DNA of 64,000 nt from Paralithodes platypus. Lineage: Eukaryota > Arthropoda > Malacostraca > Decapoda > Lithodidae. Position numbers and translations under genes: made by a program. Location of the stretch: contig CM064501.1 in NCBI GenBank assembly GCA_032716605.1, positions 28,196,959 to 28,260,958 on the forward strand, in the 5' to 3' direction. The notes under the pieces were generated by a model. The model was not told the origin of the DNA. It did not search any database and was given only the letters and a program-made list of their open reading frames with translations. Shown in pieces: positions 1 to 10,445 of this stretch. Positions within the stretch are counted from its first letter, which is position 1, and every line of letters begins with the position of its first letter.

Positions 1-857
1 TTCCTTCTATGAATTCAAGTTAGATCAAAACATTTAAGTACTCTATATTTGCAGTAAGTTGCTCAAGTAATAACTTAGCAGAGATTCAAAGACTTACTTC
101 TGTTACACACTGTGTTAATTTTGTTTCAATTTCTTAGTAACAGAATAGGCTTCCCTATAGTGCCTCACTAACCTAATTTTCCTTAGTAAGAGAGTATTCT
201 TATACAGTACCTTACTAACCTGAATTTTCCAGAATTGTCCTGTATTAACAAACTAACTGCTCACTCATAGTCTAACTAACATCAATTCATCCTTCAACTT
301 TGGATAGAGGTGTGACGTTAAAGTGAAACTCCTACGACCTATATTCTATGCTAGTGACCTTGAATGTTACGTCATTTCAGAATTTCAGGTGGGGATTATG
401 TTTCAATGCGTGTAAAATTTTCTTGAATTTAAAGTGGAATTTAAGAATAGAAGTTTGAGCCTCAGTCAGACACAGAGTTTGAGAAAAGAAGTAGGGACAA
501 AACTTGCTTCTGACATTGACGACTTGACTGAAAGACTAGCTAACTTTTTCAAGGAGACATCGGGCCACCCTGATACATCCTTAGCGCAAGCGAACTTCTA
601 ACAATATTTGCACATCAAATATAAGGCCCTTCGTGTCGCCCAGGCACCAAGGTTATGTTATTCTGAGACTGTGCCATGCACTTATCAGAATTTTTCCCCT
701 ACGAACGTCCCACACTTTAAATATTAGTACAAAGGCTAGTGTACAACACCTGCATTCCAAAGGTAAGTTTAATATTTATATATTTCCAGGACTAAGGGTA
801 AGTTAGATAGAGGCAAGTGTAGAGAAGTCTTCAGAAGAACTTAGTACACTTACAGCT
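1..857 (+). other. Gypsy-A leader with possible decayed gag N-terminus
   Basis: This is untranslated leader between the (off-window) 5' LTR and the gag ORF. From about 416 to 727 one frame is open apart from a single TAA near 599-601, and it codes for polar, helix-like sequence. That could be a decayed matrix-like N-terminal part of gag; the assignment rests only on frame openness and position. Confidence 0.4.
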
Positions 858-1649
858 ATGACAGCTACAACTACAGCTACAGCTCCCGCTACAGCTATGA
901 CAGGTACAGCTATGCCAGCTATCACTACAGCTACAGCCAGAGGCAATTCTCACGTGGATGCTCAGTCACAGCATACAGTCCAGTTGCCTATGTTTTCTGG
1001 GAAGAAGTGTCCTAATTACCCAGGGGATATTATGCAATTTCTGGAGAAAATAGGGAGATACGAGGAATCACATTTCATCCTAAGGGACGAGGAACGAATT
1101 GCCTTTGTCCAGAAGCATCTGAAACCAGGAAGTGCTCTCGACCTCGCTCAAGCAACCGCTCAATTTCAGACAACAAATTACAGGCAATTCCAAATCACCC
1201 TTTGTATCTTCGATAGTATCGCTGGAAATGCTGACGATAACCAGCCAGAGATACCCCTTACACCATAAGCCTTGGTAACCCCAGTAGAATCAGGGACCAG
1301 ACCTATACAAGCGTTTAGTAGCAGCTCGAGGAAAGACAACAGCTGTGATCATTGCCACAAGAAGGGACATGACAAGACAGCCTGTTGGAGACTGCACCCG
1401 TCGCTAATTCCAGACAAGTACAAGAAGAAGACGACATTCACACCCTCCAGTGGGACATCATACCAAAGTGGACAAGCTCAGAAACACCAGACAGGCCAAG
1501 CGCAAGGGAAACAGAAGATGTCTTGCATGTTCCATGGTGAGAAAGGACACTCCACAGAGGATTGCCGTACAATCAAAGGCTTAGCTGCAAAGCGTCAACA
1601 AGGATCGTCGGGGGAAGACTCGCGCACCAGACCCAACGATCAAACGTAG
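858..1649 (+). pseudogene. gag: Gypsy-A gag (nucleocapsid part), one in-frame stop
   Basis: This is the structural protein that packages retroelement RNA. A Thr/Ala-rich N-terminus (tandem ACAGCTAC-like codons) is followed by capsid-like sequence, a TAA at 1266-1268, then the same frame resumes at 1272. The second half has a CCHC zinc knuckle (CDHCHKKGHDKTAC) and a second Cys/His cluster (CMFHGEKGHSTEDC), typical of gypsy nucleocapsid. Protease begins in another frame from about 1562, so a gag-pol frame change, programmed or mutational, lies here. Confidence 0.85.
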
Positions 1650-2098
1650 AAAAACCTACACCGTTACCTACCAATGTCCACTCGTCGCCCTTACACGTGC
1701 CCTCGCTCGTTGCGTCAGTATCACGAGTGAACAGTATGTCAATTCCAGTAACGGTAGGTGATGTGAAGATGTCTCTGGCTCTTGACTCCGGCGCCTGCGC
1801 CAACGTCTTATCCTAAGAGTCATTGACAAATCTTCAAAATCAGCTTAAGTGCAACTGGAAACTTAATCTCCCAGACATGCAACTTACAGGAGTTACACGG
1901 AATAACCTAAAACTAGTTGGTATGGTTGACATTCCGTTTAGATTCACACGTCACGGAGACCCAAACATCAAGACGAGGTTTTATGTGATCAAGGATTTTT
2001 CAACTCCCAGCAGATGGCCTCATAGGCATCGGAACTATGAAAGACAATCGCATCGCCTTAAATCCTTCCGACCAACAGATGATCTACAACCGACGTAA
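1562..2098 (+). pseudogene. Gypsy-A retropepsin-like protease, interrupted
   Basis: This would be an aspartic protease cleaving the gag-pol polyprotein. The active-site motif LDSGACANVLS is visible at about 1780-1813. A stop follows immediately at 1814-1816, and the frame resumes at 1823-2098 with sequence fitting the rest of a retropepsin. It overlaps the gag 3' end in a different frame. Confidence 0.7.
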
Positions 2099-2960
2099 GT
2101 ATTCTACAATGCAGAATCCGCATCCTCTCCTGCACTCGATCATTGCAGCGGCTGTTTCAACAAGCATGGACTGTTCGTGTGCGCGGCCCTTGGTGTCTCC
2201 TACTCCAAGTAACCAGAGTGTTGGATCAACAGATCAAGGTTCACGGTTGTATCCCTTAGTAGTAATCGGAAAGCAAAGGATTCGTGCTAGAGAGGGTCCA
2301 CACCTCCCAGTTAGGTTACCCAAGCTCAAGAAAGGCACGGATGCAGTATGTCTAAGTGAAAGTGCATGTATTAAAGGACTAGCTCTCGAATCAACCTTGT
2401 ACAAGCTTCAGGGTAAAGCAAGGACCGAGATACTAGCCTATAACAGGTCTAACAGTCCAATCACACTGAAGTCCGGCTGCAAGATCGGAAAAGCTCTTGT
2501 GTACGACTATCCAGTAGATCCTGAACCTCCGGAGTGGCCCTCCGTAGAAGCACCATTTGTAGCAATGACAGCATCGTCACCATCCGAGATGCAAGACGAA
2601 GATCCTCTCAAGCAAAACCTAAAGAAGACAGACTTTCCAGAAGAGGCAGAATCCCTTCTGAAGTTGCTACAGTCTTTCAGAGATGTAGTTGCACTCCCAG
2701 GAGAATGTCTAGGTAAAACGGATCTAACAACGCATACCATACCCCTCAAAACAGGCACCAATCCCGTTTACACAGCGGCGTACAGATTGCCACACTGTCA
2801 AAGGGAAGTAGTAAAAGGGATGGTAGACGAAATGCTGGAGCAAAATGTTATTCGCCATTCATCCTCGCCATGGAATTCACCTCTTTTCCTGGTACCTAAG
2901 AAGGATGGAGAGTGGCGCCCGGTGATTGATTATCGCAGTCAATCAAGCAACTATACCTGA
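2037..2960 (+). pseudogene. pol: Gypsy-A pol, N-terminal part of reverse transcriptase
   Basis: This is a linker region followed by the start of RT: the IPLKTGTNPVYTAAYRLP motif, then SSSPWNSPLFLVPKKDGEWR and VIDYR, the conserved beginning of gypsy RT. The frame is lost right after VIDYR (about 2935), and the rest of RT continues in a different frame from about 2940. The identical break in copy 2 shows it is an old mutation. The ORF end at 2960 is therefore not a natural C-terminus. Confidence 0.88.
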
Positions 2961-4007
2961 CAGGTTCCCCATGCCTGTACTGTCCGAGCTACTACAAGGC
3001 ATAGGAACAGGGAACAAGGTATTCAGTACTCTGGACCTTCTCAGTGGGTTCTGGCAAGTTGGAATGGATGAGAAATCAACAGAAGTCACTGCGTTCTCTA
3101 CCCACAGTGGACACTACGAATGGCTACGCATGCCGTTCGGACTGAGAAACGCACCCCTCACCTTTCAAAGGTTAGTAAACAATCTTTTTGCGGGCCTATT
3201 GGGTGACTCAGTCTCCGCCTACCTGGACGACATCATAGTCTGTAGCAAAGATGTCAGCTCTCATTTCAGCAAACTCCAACAAGTATTGGAAAGACTTCAA
3301 ACGGCAGGTTTACGTATCAAGATCAGCAAGTGTGATTTCCTAAAAGGGAAAATTAAATTCCTAGGTCATCAGGTGGACGCAGAAGGAATTCACACTATGA
3401 ACGACAAGATCATCGCGGTACAAAATTTTCCACGTCCAAAGTCGGTTGAGAATGTCAGAAGCTTTATCGGGCTTTCTGGCTATTACCAGTCTTTCGTGAA
3501 GAACTATGCGAGTCTAGCGAGGCCTCTGACACAACTTCTCCGGAAGGACGCTCCATTCACATGGGGTCAAGAGCAAGAGGAAGCATTCACCAACCTCAAA
3601 GAAGCACTCACCAGAACGCCTGTCCTAGTCTTCCCTGACCATGATAGACCATTCACACTCGGCACCGACGCCTCTCTCAAAGGGCTAGGAGCTGTTCTAA
3701 TGCAACCAGATGAACAAAGCAAGATGCAAGTCATTGGATATACAAGTCGGGTGTTGACTGAGACTAGGTATCACACGACGGAATGGGAAACCCTGGCAGT
3801 AGCTTGGGCATTGAAACATTTCAGAGACATCATCCTTGGTTATAAAATCGACCTCTACACAGACAATGAGGCAGTAACAAAGATATTCAAGGGTGGTAAG
3901 AACCTCACTGACAGACTAGCACGGTGGTACGAGATGGTATTGCAGTTTGATCTGACTCTGCATCATATCAAAGGTAGAGCTAACATGGCGGCAGACGCAC
4001 TCTCACG

Positions 4008-4016
<9 letters not shown>
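2926..4016 (+). pseudogene. pol: Gypsy-A pol, RT catalytic core plus RNase H
   Basis: This continues RT after the frame break: IPDRFPMPVL, FSTLDLLSGFWQV, MPFGLRNAP and the catalytic YLDDIIV. The RT connection (FLGHQV, FIGLSGYY) follows, then RNase H with TDASLKGLGAVL, TEWETLAVAWAL, TDNEAV and terminal ADALSRN. The coding sequence runs straight into a 25-T tract at 4017, the poly(A) tail of an antisense LINE insert. At 3489 this copy encodes Gln (YYQSF) while copy 2 encodes His (YYHSF). Confidence 0.93.
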
Positions 4017-4041
<25 letters not shown>

Positions 4042-4663
4042 AAGAGACAATGAACGGAGGAAGGAAAAACACAGATAAAACAAAAAGGTCCATGTGCCTA
4101 AAGGCATCCTCCATTCATAAAATGTTTGTAACCACTGGATTTAAACATTTGTAGATTGTAAGTTTGTGGAAAGCAATTCAAGGGAAGTGAATTCCAAAGA
4201 GTAGTAGCTCTGTGGATAAATGAATACTGATAAGCAGAAGTTCTGCATTGTGGAAGAGAAAGTGTAAATTCATGGGCGCTCTCAGCTGCCCTAGTTCTAC
4301 GGGGAAAGATGTGGAGAGGCGGCACAATTGAAGCAAGTTCCTCGGAACAATTGCTGTGAAAATATCTGTAGAATAATGCAAGGGATGCAACGTTTCTTCG
4401 TATGGATAATGTAGGAAGGTCCTGTGTGATTGCAGGGTTATTGATTAATCTAATAGCTTTATTTTGAATGTTGTCCAACTGCCTCAATGCAACCACTCCA
4501 CTTCCACCCCACAGAGGTGAACAGTAATCCATCTGAGAACACACATGACTTTTATATATTACGGCCAACTGCTCGTCAGTGAAGAATTCTCGAACTCTGT
4601 ACAGGAGTCTAAGTTTTTTAGAGGCATTCTTAGCAATGCTTCTAACATAACGTGTCCAGCTCA
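4017..4663 (-). mobile_element. 5'-truncated non-LTR retrotransposon (LINE) 3' end inside Gypsy-A pol
   Basis: On the minus strand this reads as the C-terminal end of a LINE RT (4664-4098, about 188 codons) with motifs such as QMDYCSPLWGG, LDNIQNKAIRLI and LWNSLPLNCFP, followed by 3'UTR and a poly(A) tail seen as 25 T at 4017-4041 (24 T in copy 2). It separates RNase H from integrase. The 5' end is truncated, as expected for target-primed reverse transcription. I could not define a clean target-site duplication. Confidence 0.88.
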
Positions 4664-5426
4664 AGTAGCCCCAGTGGTCCAGCTACCGACGCATACAGAA
4701 GACCAAGTGAAAGAAGAGCAAAGCAAGGATCCGCTGTGGTCCAAAGTCATCTATTCCTTAGAATCAGGGGATAACACAACTCTCCCAGAACTACCCGCAC
4801 CTCACACGCAATTCCGGTTGCTGGACGGACTACTAGTTAGAGTTATTCCCACAGACTTTGACGCACGCCCTCGTGTAGTGATTCCAGACACGCTTACAGA
4901 AGCAGTAATTCAACAGCAACATGATGCTCCCCAAGCTGGTCATCCAGGACGGGACAGAACGCTTGACGCTACGAGAAGGAAGTACTACTGGAAAACTATG
5001 AGAAAGGATGTTGAACAACACATAGCAAGATGTCTCTCCTGCGCCCAGCACATGGGAACCTGTGATGGTCCCGCACCAATCTTGGAGTATCCAACTCCTC
5101 CACTTCCATTCGACACTGTATCAGTGGATTTGCTGAAGTTGCCGCGGAGTCACCAGGATTCACAGTATCTTCTAGTATGTGTTGATTTCTTCTCAAGATT
5201 CGTAGTTTTAGCCCCGCTTAAAACTAAAACAGCGGATGAAGTTGCTCATGCACTAGTAACGCATCTCATCTGTCCGTTCTCCTGCCCTAAGACGCTCCTC
5301 TCGGACAACGGGTTGGAATTCAAGAACCAGGTGATTGCAAGTATCTGTGATATCTACAATATCAAGCAATCGTATATTGCAGCATACCACCCAGCCTCAA
5401 ATTGGGTTGGTAGAACGCATGAATAG
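4664..5426 (+). pseudogene. Gypsy-A integrase, zinc-binding and catalytic core
   Basis: Resuming after the LINE insert, this encodes the HHCC zinc-binding region (AGHPGRDRT ... CLSCAQH) and the integrase core with the first Asp in CVDFFSRF and the second in SDNGLEF, then AAYHPAS. The frame is lost at about 5400, just before the third acidic residue, which lies in the next ORF. Open sequence upstream (from 4545) belongs to the LINE insert, so the ORF's apparent Met is not the integrase start. Confidence 0.9.
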
Positions 5427-6063
5427 GACACTCCTAGAAGTCCTACGCCATGTAAGAAACCCGCTCCATGAAGCGTGGGAAGACTGGCTTCCACAGGTGG
5501 CAGCTTGTGTAAACGGCTCTGTAAACTCCTCTACAGGTAAGACGCCACACTACATAGGCTATGGACAGGACAAGATTCTGCCATATGAACTGCTATCCAA
5601 GCCTAGCACACCAGTCTACAATCTAGAGGACTATGCTAAGAGACAACTCCAGGTCTTTAGCAAGATCCACCATCAAGTCCGATATCATTTACAGGCATCC
5701 CGTGCAGAAATGATAAGGAAACAGCACAAAAGAGCACACCAAACTGTTCTTGAAGTAGGTGACAAAGTTATGTGCCTAGATCCGACGAGAATGACTAAGC
5801 TCTCGCCGAAGTATAGTGGACCGAATGTCGTTACGGACACAGCATCCGGTAACAAGTTTGAGGTTCGAGACCCTACCACAAACAAGGTAGAAGTAATTCA
5901 TGGTGACAGGTTAAAACGAGTGAGCCCAGAACTCTCCGTAGATGGCCATATTATACCTGATCCATCACCTTCGGCGGTGCAGCCAAATGCACCGACCAAG
6001 ACTGACTCCGCACAGACAAACGAGTATAGGCGGAAGCTTCGTTCTGCTAACAGAGCGTTCTAA
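5403..6063 (+). pseudogene. Gypsy-A integrase, C-terminal part
   Basis: The frame-shifted continuation of integrase begins with GLVERMNRTL, which holds the catalytic Glu, followed by the core end and a C-terminal region with a GPY/F-like stretch (LSPKYSGPNVV ... DRLKRVSPEL). It ends in TAA at 6061-6063. It overlaps the previous ORF in another frame, so the original integrase was one chain broken near 5400. Confidence 0.88.
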
Positions 6064-6208
6064 GACCACTCTAGTAAGAGAGTGAATTGAGACCACTCAA
6101 GTAAGACCACTCTAGTTAGAGAGTGAAATATTCTATACACATCACCGTTCTGTCAACGTAACATATCTGACAGAGCAAGCCATTCCCCACGTACATCCTA
6201 CTGGGCGA

Positions 6209-6730
6209 GTGAAGTATTCTATTAGTACCCCTACAAGTAGAATATTGCTCTTTCTCCCGAGAAAGATGATATGGTTAATGAAAGTCCTTCTTCTACTTGG
6301 AACACTAATTGTAGTTGATTCTACGACACCCTCGTATCTGAAACCTGGCGCCCTTGTAGCCCAAGTTGGAAGAGTGCTAATTGCGGAAGATGTAGTAGCA
6401 GTTCAGTATGATTTCGGAGACATCTTTGCAATCCCCCGTGGTGTTGAGACGCTCCAACGTCGCCTAGACAAATTACACTCAACTTTTACCTTCCTACTGA
6501 CTAATCAGACAATGCCCTGTGACTTACGACTTACAGTTATACTCCAACGCTCACGTGTAGCTTGTATAAATCGTAAATTACGGAAGATCCAATTGGCCCT
6601 GCCTGACGATCCTACCCAGGTAGCCGAACACGCTCACTCACGGCGTATAAAGAGAGGACTGTTATATTTGCTGACCTACCCTCCTATAAGCTCTTTAGAA
6701 AAGCCCACGCTTCTGAAGTACAAAAGCTAA
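6209..6730 (+). pseudogene. Gypsy-A env-like ORF (truncated)
   Basis: This third ORF sits between integrase and the 3' LTR, the env position of errantivirus-like gypsy elements. It has a hydrophobic signal-like segment near residues 19-37, an NQT potential glycosylation site, and a dibasic furin-like site (SRRIKR) followed by a hydrophobic GLLYLLTY, as expected at a surface/fusion subunit border. It stops soon afterwards at 6730; downstream sequence to about 7290 keeps only short open pieces with multiple stops. A baculovirus F-type or gypsy-type env is an inference from position and layout. Confidence 0.6.
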
Positions 6731-7813
6731 GAAAGAGACTCACTGTCCTGGAGACTTCAACAAAAGCTCTATAGTGTCTAGAATTCTAGAAGTAAGACTC
6801 ACAAGTATAGATGTACGACTCAAAAGTAAGACGAATGTGATGAATTCATTGAGTATGGTGATATCAGAGATGGATCATCATTGATCTACTGCCTGTTGCT
6901 CATCTCTGTACAGCATCAGCCATAGAGAAGGAACAGTTTGCCCTGTTTCCGCATTTTGAGTAAGAGAATTGTATACTCTATTTCTCATAAATAGATACAG
7001 TTATTACACTCACCATTTTAGTCCCCATTCAGTTCCAGTCCTCACATTATACAATGACTGAAGAATTTATCCGTTCCTGTTTCTTTTACACAGATGATTA
7101 CTGACCTTTACTGTCACAGCAGACATGTTGCTCGTCCCCGACGAATTTCAACTTGTGACTGTGACAAACAAAGACGCCTTTATTCATGTTGGTCCTCGTA
7201 TCTTCCCCTGTCTGAGCATCCTGAGTATGTGTTTTCCCTCTGTCCCCGGACATAAATGCTTGCGACCTTACCTTGACTCAAGCATCTGTGACTGAATGGC
7301 TCATAGTTTAGATTTAGAATAATAGTTAATAATCATGGGATGTGTCAGGCACCTGTTCACTGCGAAGTACGGATTTCACTAATATTCACCCTACCTTTTC
7401 GTCAACATATTGCCTTGATAACTAACCTCTCATCAGAGTTCATTCCTATTAACATATTCTTTCACAAGTAATTCTTTGGACCTCATCATCATCTCTTACG
7501 AGCACTCTCAAACATCATGAATTTCATAAATTCTTCAGAATACAACTAACCTTAGTTTTCTTAATTAATCAGGAAATCATTTTTCCTACTACACTAACCC
7601 CCTTCCATGACTCTCGTCAACAACCTTATCCCAGTAAGTCTCTCCCTTCGTCTTCCGTTCAGGGTTGATCACCTGTTGCTTTGGCGTGAGGACAAATTTA
7701 AGCACCTGTTAATGCTAAGGTGTAAGTTTTGGTCCTCACCTTTATCACACTTTCATTGGCATTGCTATACACTGGGAATAGGGTTATGTAAGTCATAGGG
7801 ATGATAGGGATGA
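6731..7813 (+). other. Gypsy-A decayed env tail, 3' untranslated region and polypurine tract
   Basis: Short open segments interrupted by stops follow the env-like ORF, including a 56-codon ORF from ATG 7125 to the TGA near 7293 with several Cys. No conserved domain is recognisable. The purine-rich run AGGGATGATAGGGATGA ends at 7813, immediately before the 3' LTR, and fits the plus-strand primer (polypurine tract). Confidence 0.55.
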
Positions 7814-8633
7814 TGTATATGTTCGGTGGGCCTCACTTTACGTGGCCGAGCGGTGTAACAGCGCATTTTGAGCGACTGTACACTCTAGGGTAACTCATAT
7901 AATCACATATATAACTCACACCCTTATAACAGTTATTCACTTACTTAAGTATACTACTGTACATTCTAGTTGGGAATGATCTCCCTATAGATAGATCATC
8001 TCCCTCACCTATAAAAGGACTTGATACAATTCTTGCAGATTAAGCAAGCGTTCCCACGGTCTTCTCAAAGTATTGCAGCAACTCCAATATGATTGCTAGC
8101 AACATGTATTCGTATGACTCCACACTGGTCAGAAGCCGGCACGCTCGAGCCCCAGGCATTGTTTAGTAGCAGATCAGACAGCCACATAAGAAGGTGAACC
8201 CTTCATGCGGCCGTGGTAATTAATACAGTGACATATACAGTGACAGTGCGATACTGTGCGATAATTAGTGTGTGTACCATTATATATTTTCGCTATTCTT
8301 AATCTTTATTCTTTTACAGGAAAGAATATAATCACAGGAATATAGCTCAATCATATTGCTTTTATAATATAGTGCAAAGCTGTAAGTATTTCCCAGTCGG
8401 GTAGCTACAATACCTACAAAGACAATCAATAACTCAAACCAGCCCCTAATTAAGCATAATCTATTTTGTTGGTAATAAAACCCTAGAAAAACCCAACAGT
8501 GTCTTTACTTCAAATCAATACCTTAACAAGTTACCTTTCAACATGTTTTTACAGTGAAAACCTCAACTACAGGCATAAACCAGGACAATTAAGGTAAGAG
8601 GTAAAAAGGGCAACCAAATAGCCACCGCTACAT
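7814..8633 (+). repeat. Gypsy-A 3' LTR, copy 1
   Basis: This 820-bp LTR starts TGTATAT and ends GCTACA, matching the 5' LTR of copy 2 (24958-25743). It holds a TATA box (TATAAAAG at 8010-8017) and a polyadenylation signal AATAAA at 8474-8479, giving U3-R-U5 order. The copy-2 5' LTR lacks about 30 bp just inside the TG end, replaced by an AT run. Confidence 0.88.
8010..8017 (+). promoter_or_regulatory. TATA box of Gypsy-A LTR promoter
   Basis: TATAAAAG is preceded by a short AGATAGATCATCTCCC-type region. The spacing to AATAAA (about 460 bp downstream) fits LTR transcription of U3-R-U5. The equivalent site is near 25120 in the copy-2 5' LTR. Confidence 0.5.
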
Positions 8634-8670
8634 AATTATGTATATACTGTATATACTGTATAATTATACA

Positions 8671-8721
<51 letters not shown>

Positions 8722-9419
8722 CATGGTAACATAAATGTGTTATCTCTATCTTAATAGCATGTGTAACTGTTGGAAAAATGGAAATTACACTTTGCTATTA
8801 TATACATTGTAGTGGTTTTCTATAACCCCGCCCCTCCCCCCCTGGGGGTAAGGGCCTTCACATTTCGTGAAAACCAAAAATGTGTCCCACGTACTGTATC
8901 TATTGCGTGTCATACAAGACGACTAAAGGGTAGAATGGCGCAAGTACAATCGGTGACTCTACATAGTAAAGTCTTGTGGTGTCTTTTTGTAAGGTTGTAG
9001 AGGGTGGTGGGTTAGTGACTAGGTGCTGGAATGAGGTTTTGTTGAGTCTTATTGAAATACTGATAGGACAATGCCAGTATTAGCCATGGCCTTGTGAGGG
9101 AATGTTATTGATGGAATTCATTATACTACATTCCGACTGCCGAAAGTTAATCATCTTGAGCCATTCCAGTATAGTGGAGAAGGATGTACCAACATTATTT
9201 GCATGTATGCATATAAACATATTTTTAATGCAATGGTGTAGCCAGGTGTTAAGAGAACCTAAAACAAAAATCTGAGGCTATCATGACAGAATGATTTACA
9301 TTTTCAAAGAATTTGCATTCATATATTCAGTATATACTATGTATTCATACACTGTACATTCATACCATGAGGGCCATTGAGGAATGATAATTGAAAGGTA
9401 AGGTGAATATGTGGGGTTA
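8634..9419. other. AT microsatellite and non-coding sequence
   Basis: There is a palindromic AT-rich stretch and a (TA)n run at about 8640-8718, roughly 8 bp longer than in copy 2. The rest, to about 9420, has no ORF or motif I recognise. Confidence 0.6.
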
Positions 9420-9700
9420 ACCTCAGTGATGGGGTATGAGTGAGGAATTAATTGGGAGATTCAGTGAAGTGATACGCATGAGCCGACTTGGTTGGTTTGG
9501 ACACGTGGAGAGAATGGATGATCAGTGCTGGGTGAAGAAATGCCGGACTATAAACGTGGGGGGACCTGCGCGTAGGGGTAGACCTAGAAATGGCAGGTAC
9601 TCCGGTTCGATCTCAAAACAAAGAACTTGAAAACGGAGGCAGCCCTTGACAGGGTTGCCTGGAAAATCGCCATTTTGGACGTGAGGCTGTAACCACATTT
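9420..9700 (+). mobile_element. Non-LTR retrotransposon 3' coding remnant
   Basis: ORF 9436-9630 encodes RLGWFGHVERMDDQCWVKKC followed by ARRGRPR, the signature of the extreme C-terminus of RTE/CR1-like LINE polyproteins common in animals. No upstream RT core is present, so this is a 5'-truncated relic. Exact limits are not visible. Confidence 0.7.
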
Positions 9701-10199
9701 GCTGTAGACAAAACGGTATTTAAACTTGTATGCATGTATTTAGAGTACAATTAGGCCTATATCAATCAGTCCACTGATCTGTGAAACAATACAATCAATA
9801 GAACATGTAAATGGAAATTGTGGTTGAAAATCCTGCTTGTGCCAAATCACGCTTATGAGATGGTGGTTTGTGTGCTTGTAATACTGTTTTCCTCTCGTGG
9901 CTTTGCCAGGTAAATCAATACATGACAACCCCCTCAACCAGAAAATAAGAGAAAAAAAAAACAGTTGATCCACCCTGGAACCATATTATGCTTTTAAAAG
10001 GGAATTACCGATGATGCTCTGCTGCAGAGTAGTTCACAGAACGGTATTTGACTACCACAATAATTGTTTGTCCATCAGGATAGAAGTAATATTATTCACT
10101 AGGTGGCAAATTGCTGCTTAGGGTCTTTGCATCTAGGGAAGTATTATAATTAAAATATAAGTGTTTGTTTGAAACCTGTTTAAATAATATCTTTGTCAG
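9701..10199. other. Non-coding sequence, possible intron upstream of the SLC22 exon
   Basis: There is no supported gene. The last bases (polypyrimidine-poor TTTGTCAG ending at 10199) look like a splice acceptor for the exon that follows. Confidence 0.4.
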
Positions 10200-10445
10200 G
10201 CCCTTAAGGTGTGGTGGTCTGTAGACGTGACCCTGATAGTGGCTGGTGTGGCCGCGGCCCTTGTCACTCTTCTGCTGCCAGAGACCAGGAACCTCCCGCT
10301 GCCTGACACCATCACAGACATAGAGGACAGACAAGCACTGTGCTGGAACAACTGGAGAGCCTTCAACACTGTCGTCAGGAAGCGACATAACAATAATATA
10401 AGTCAAAAGCTCAGGGGTGTCAATAATGAAGGTTTCAACGATTAA
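10200..10445 (+). CDS. C-terminal exon of an SLC22-type organic ion transporter (partial), copy 1
   Basis: The exon reads from an AG acceptor at 10198-10199 to TAA at 10443-10445. It encodes a hydrophobic segment (final transmembrane helix, VTLIVAGVAAALVTLLLPE) followed by the family signature LPETRNLPLPDTITDIED and a basic cytoplasmic tail. In SLC22 carriers (plasma-membrane organic cation, anion or carnitine transport) the PET-x-x-x-PLP-[ED]-T motif follows the last helix, so this is the last exon. No other exon is visible in the window: the rest lies far upstream across TE-filled introns, or this is an orphan duplicated exon. GC content is higher than its surroundings. Confidence 0.7.
   Translation, partial: ALKVWWSVDVTLIVAGVAAALVTLLLPETRNLPLPDTITDIEDRQALCWNNWRAFNTVVRKRHNNNISQKLRGVNNEGFND

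Larger units (their letters stand above)
1..8633 (+). mobile_element. Gypsy-A: Ty3/gypsy LTR retrotransposon with env-like ORF, copy 1 (5' LTR outside window)
   Basis: Order on the + strand is leader, gag with zinc knuckles, protease, RT, RNase H, integrase, env-like ORF, polypurine tract, 3' LTR, as in errantivirus-like gypsy elements. RT before integrase places it in Ty3/gypsy. It cannot be functional: there are stops in gag and protease, frame changes in pol near 2940 and in integrase near 5400, a LINE insertion at 4017-4663, and a decayed env. The same lesions are present in copy 2. Confidence 0.93.

Noticed and set aside
7814..8633. Programmed host promoter
   Set aside because: The TATA box belongs to the retroelement LTR; nothing links it to a host gene here.
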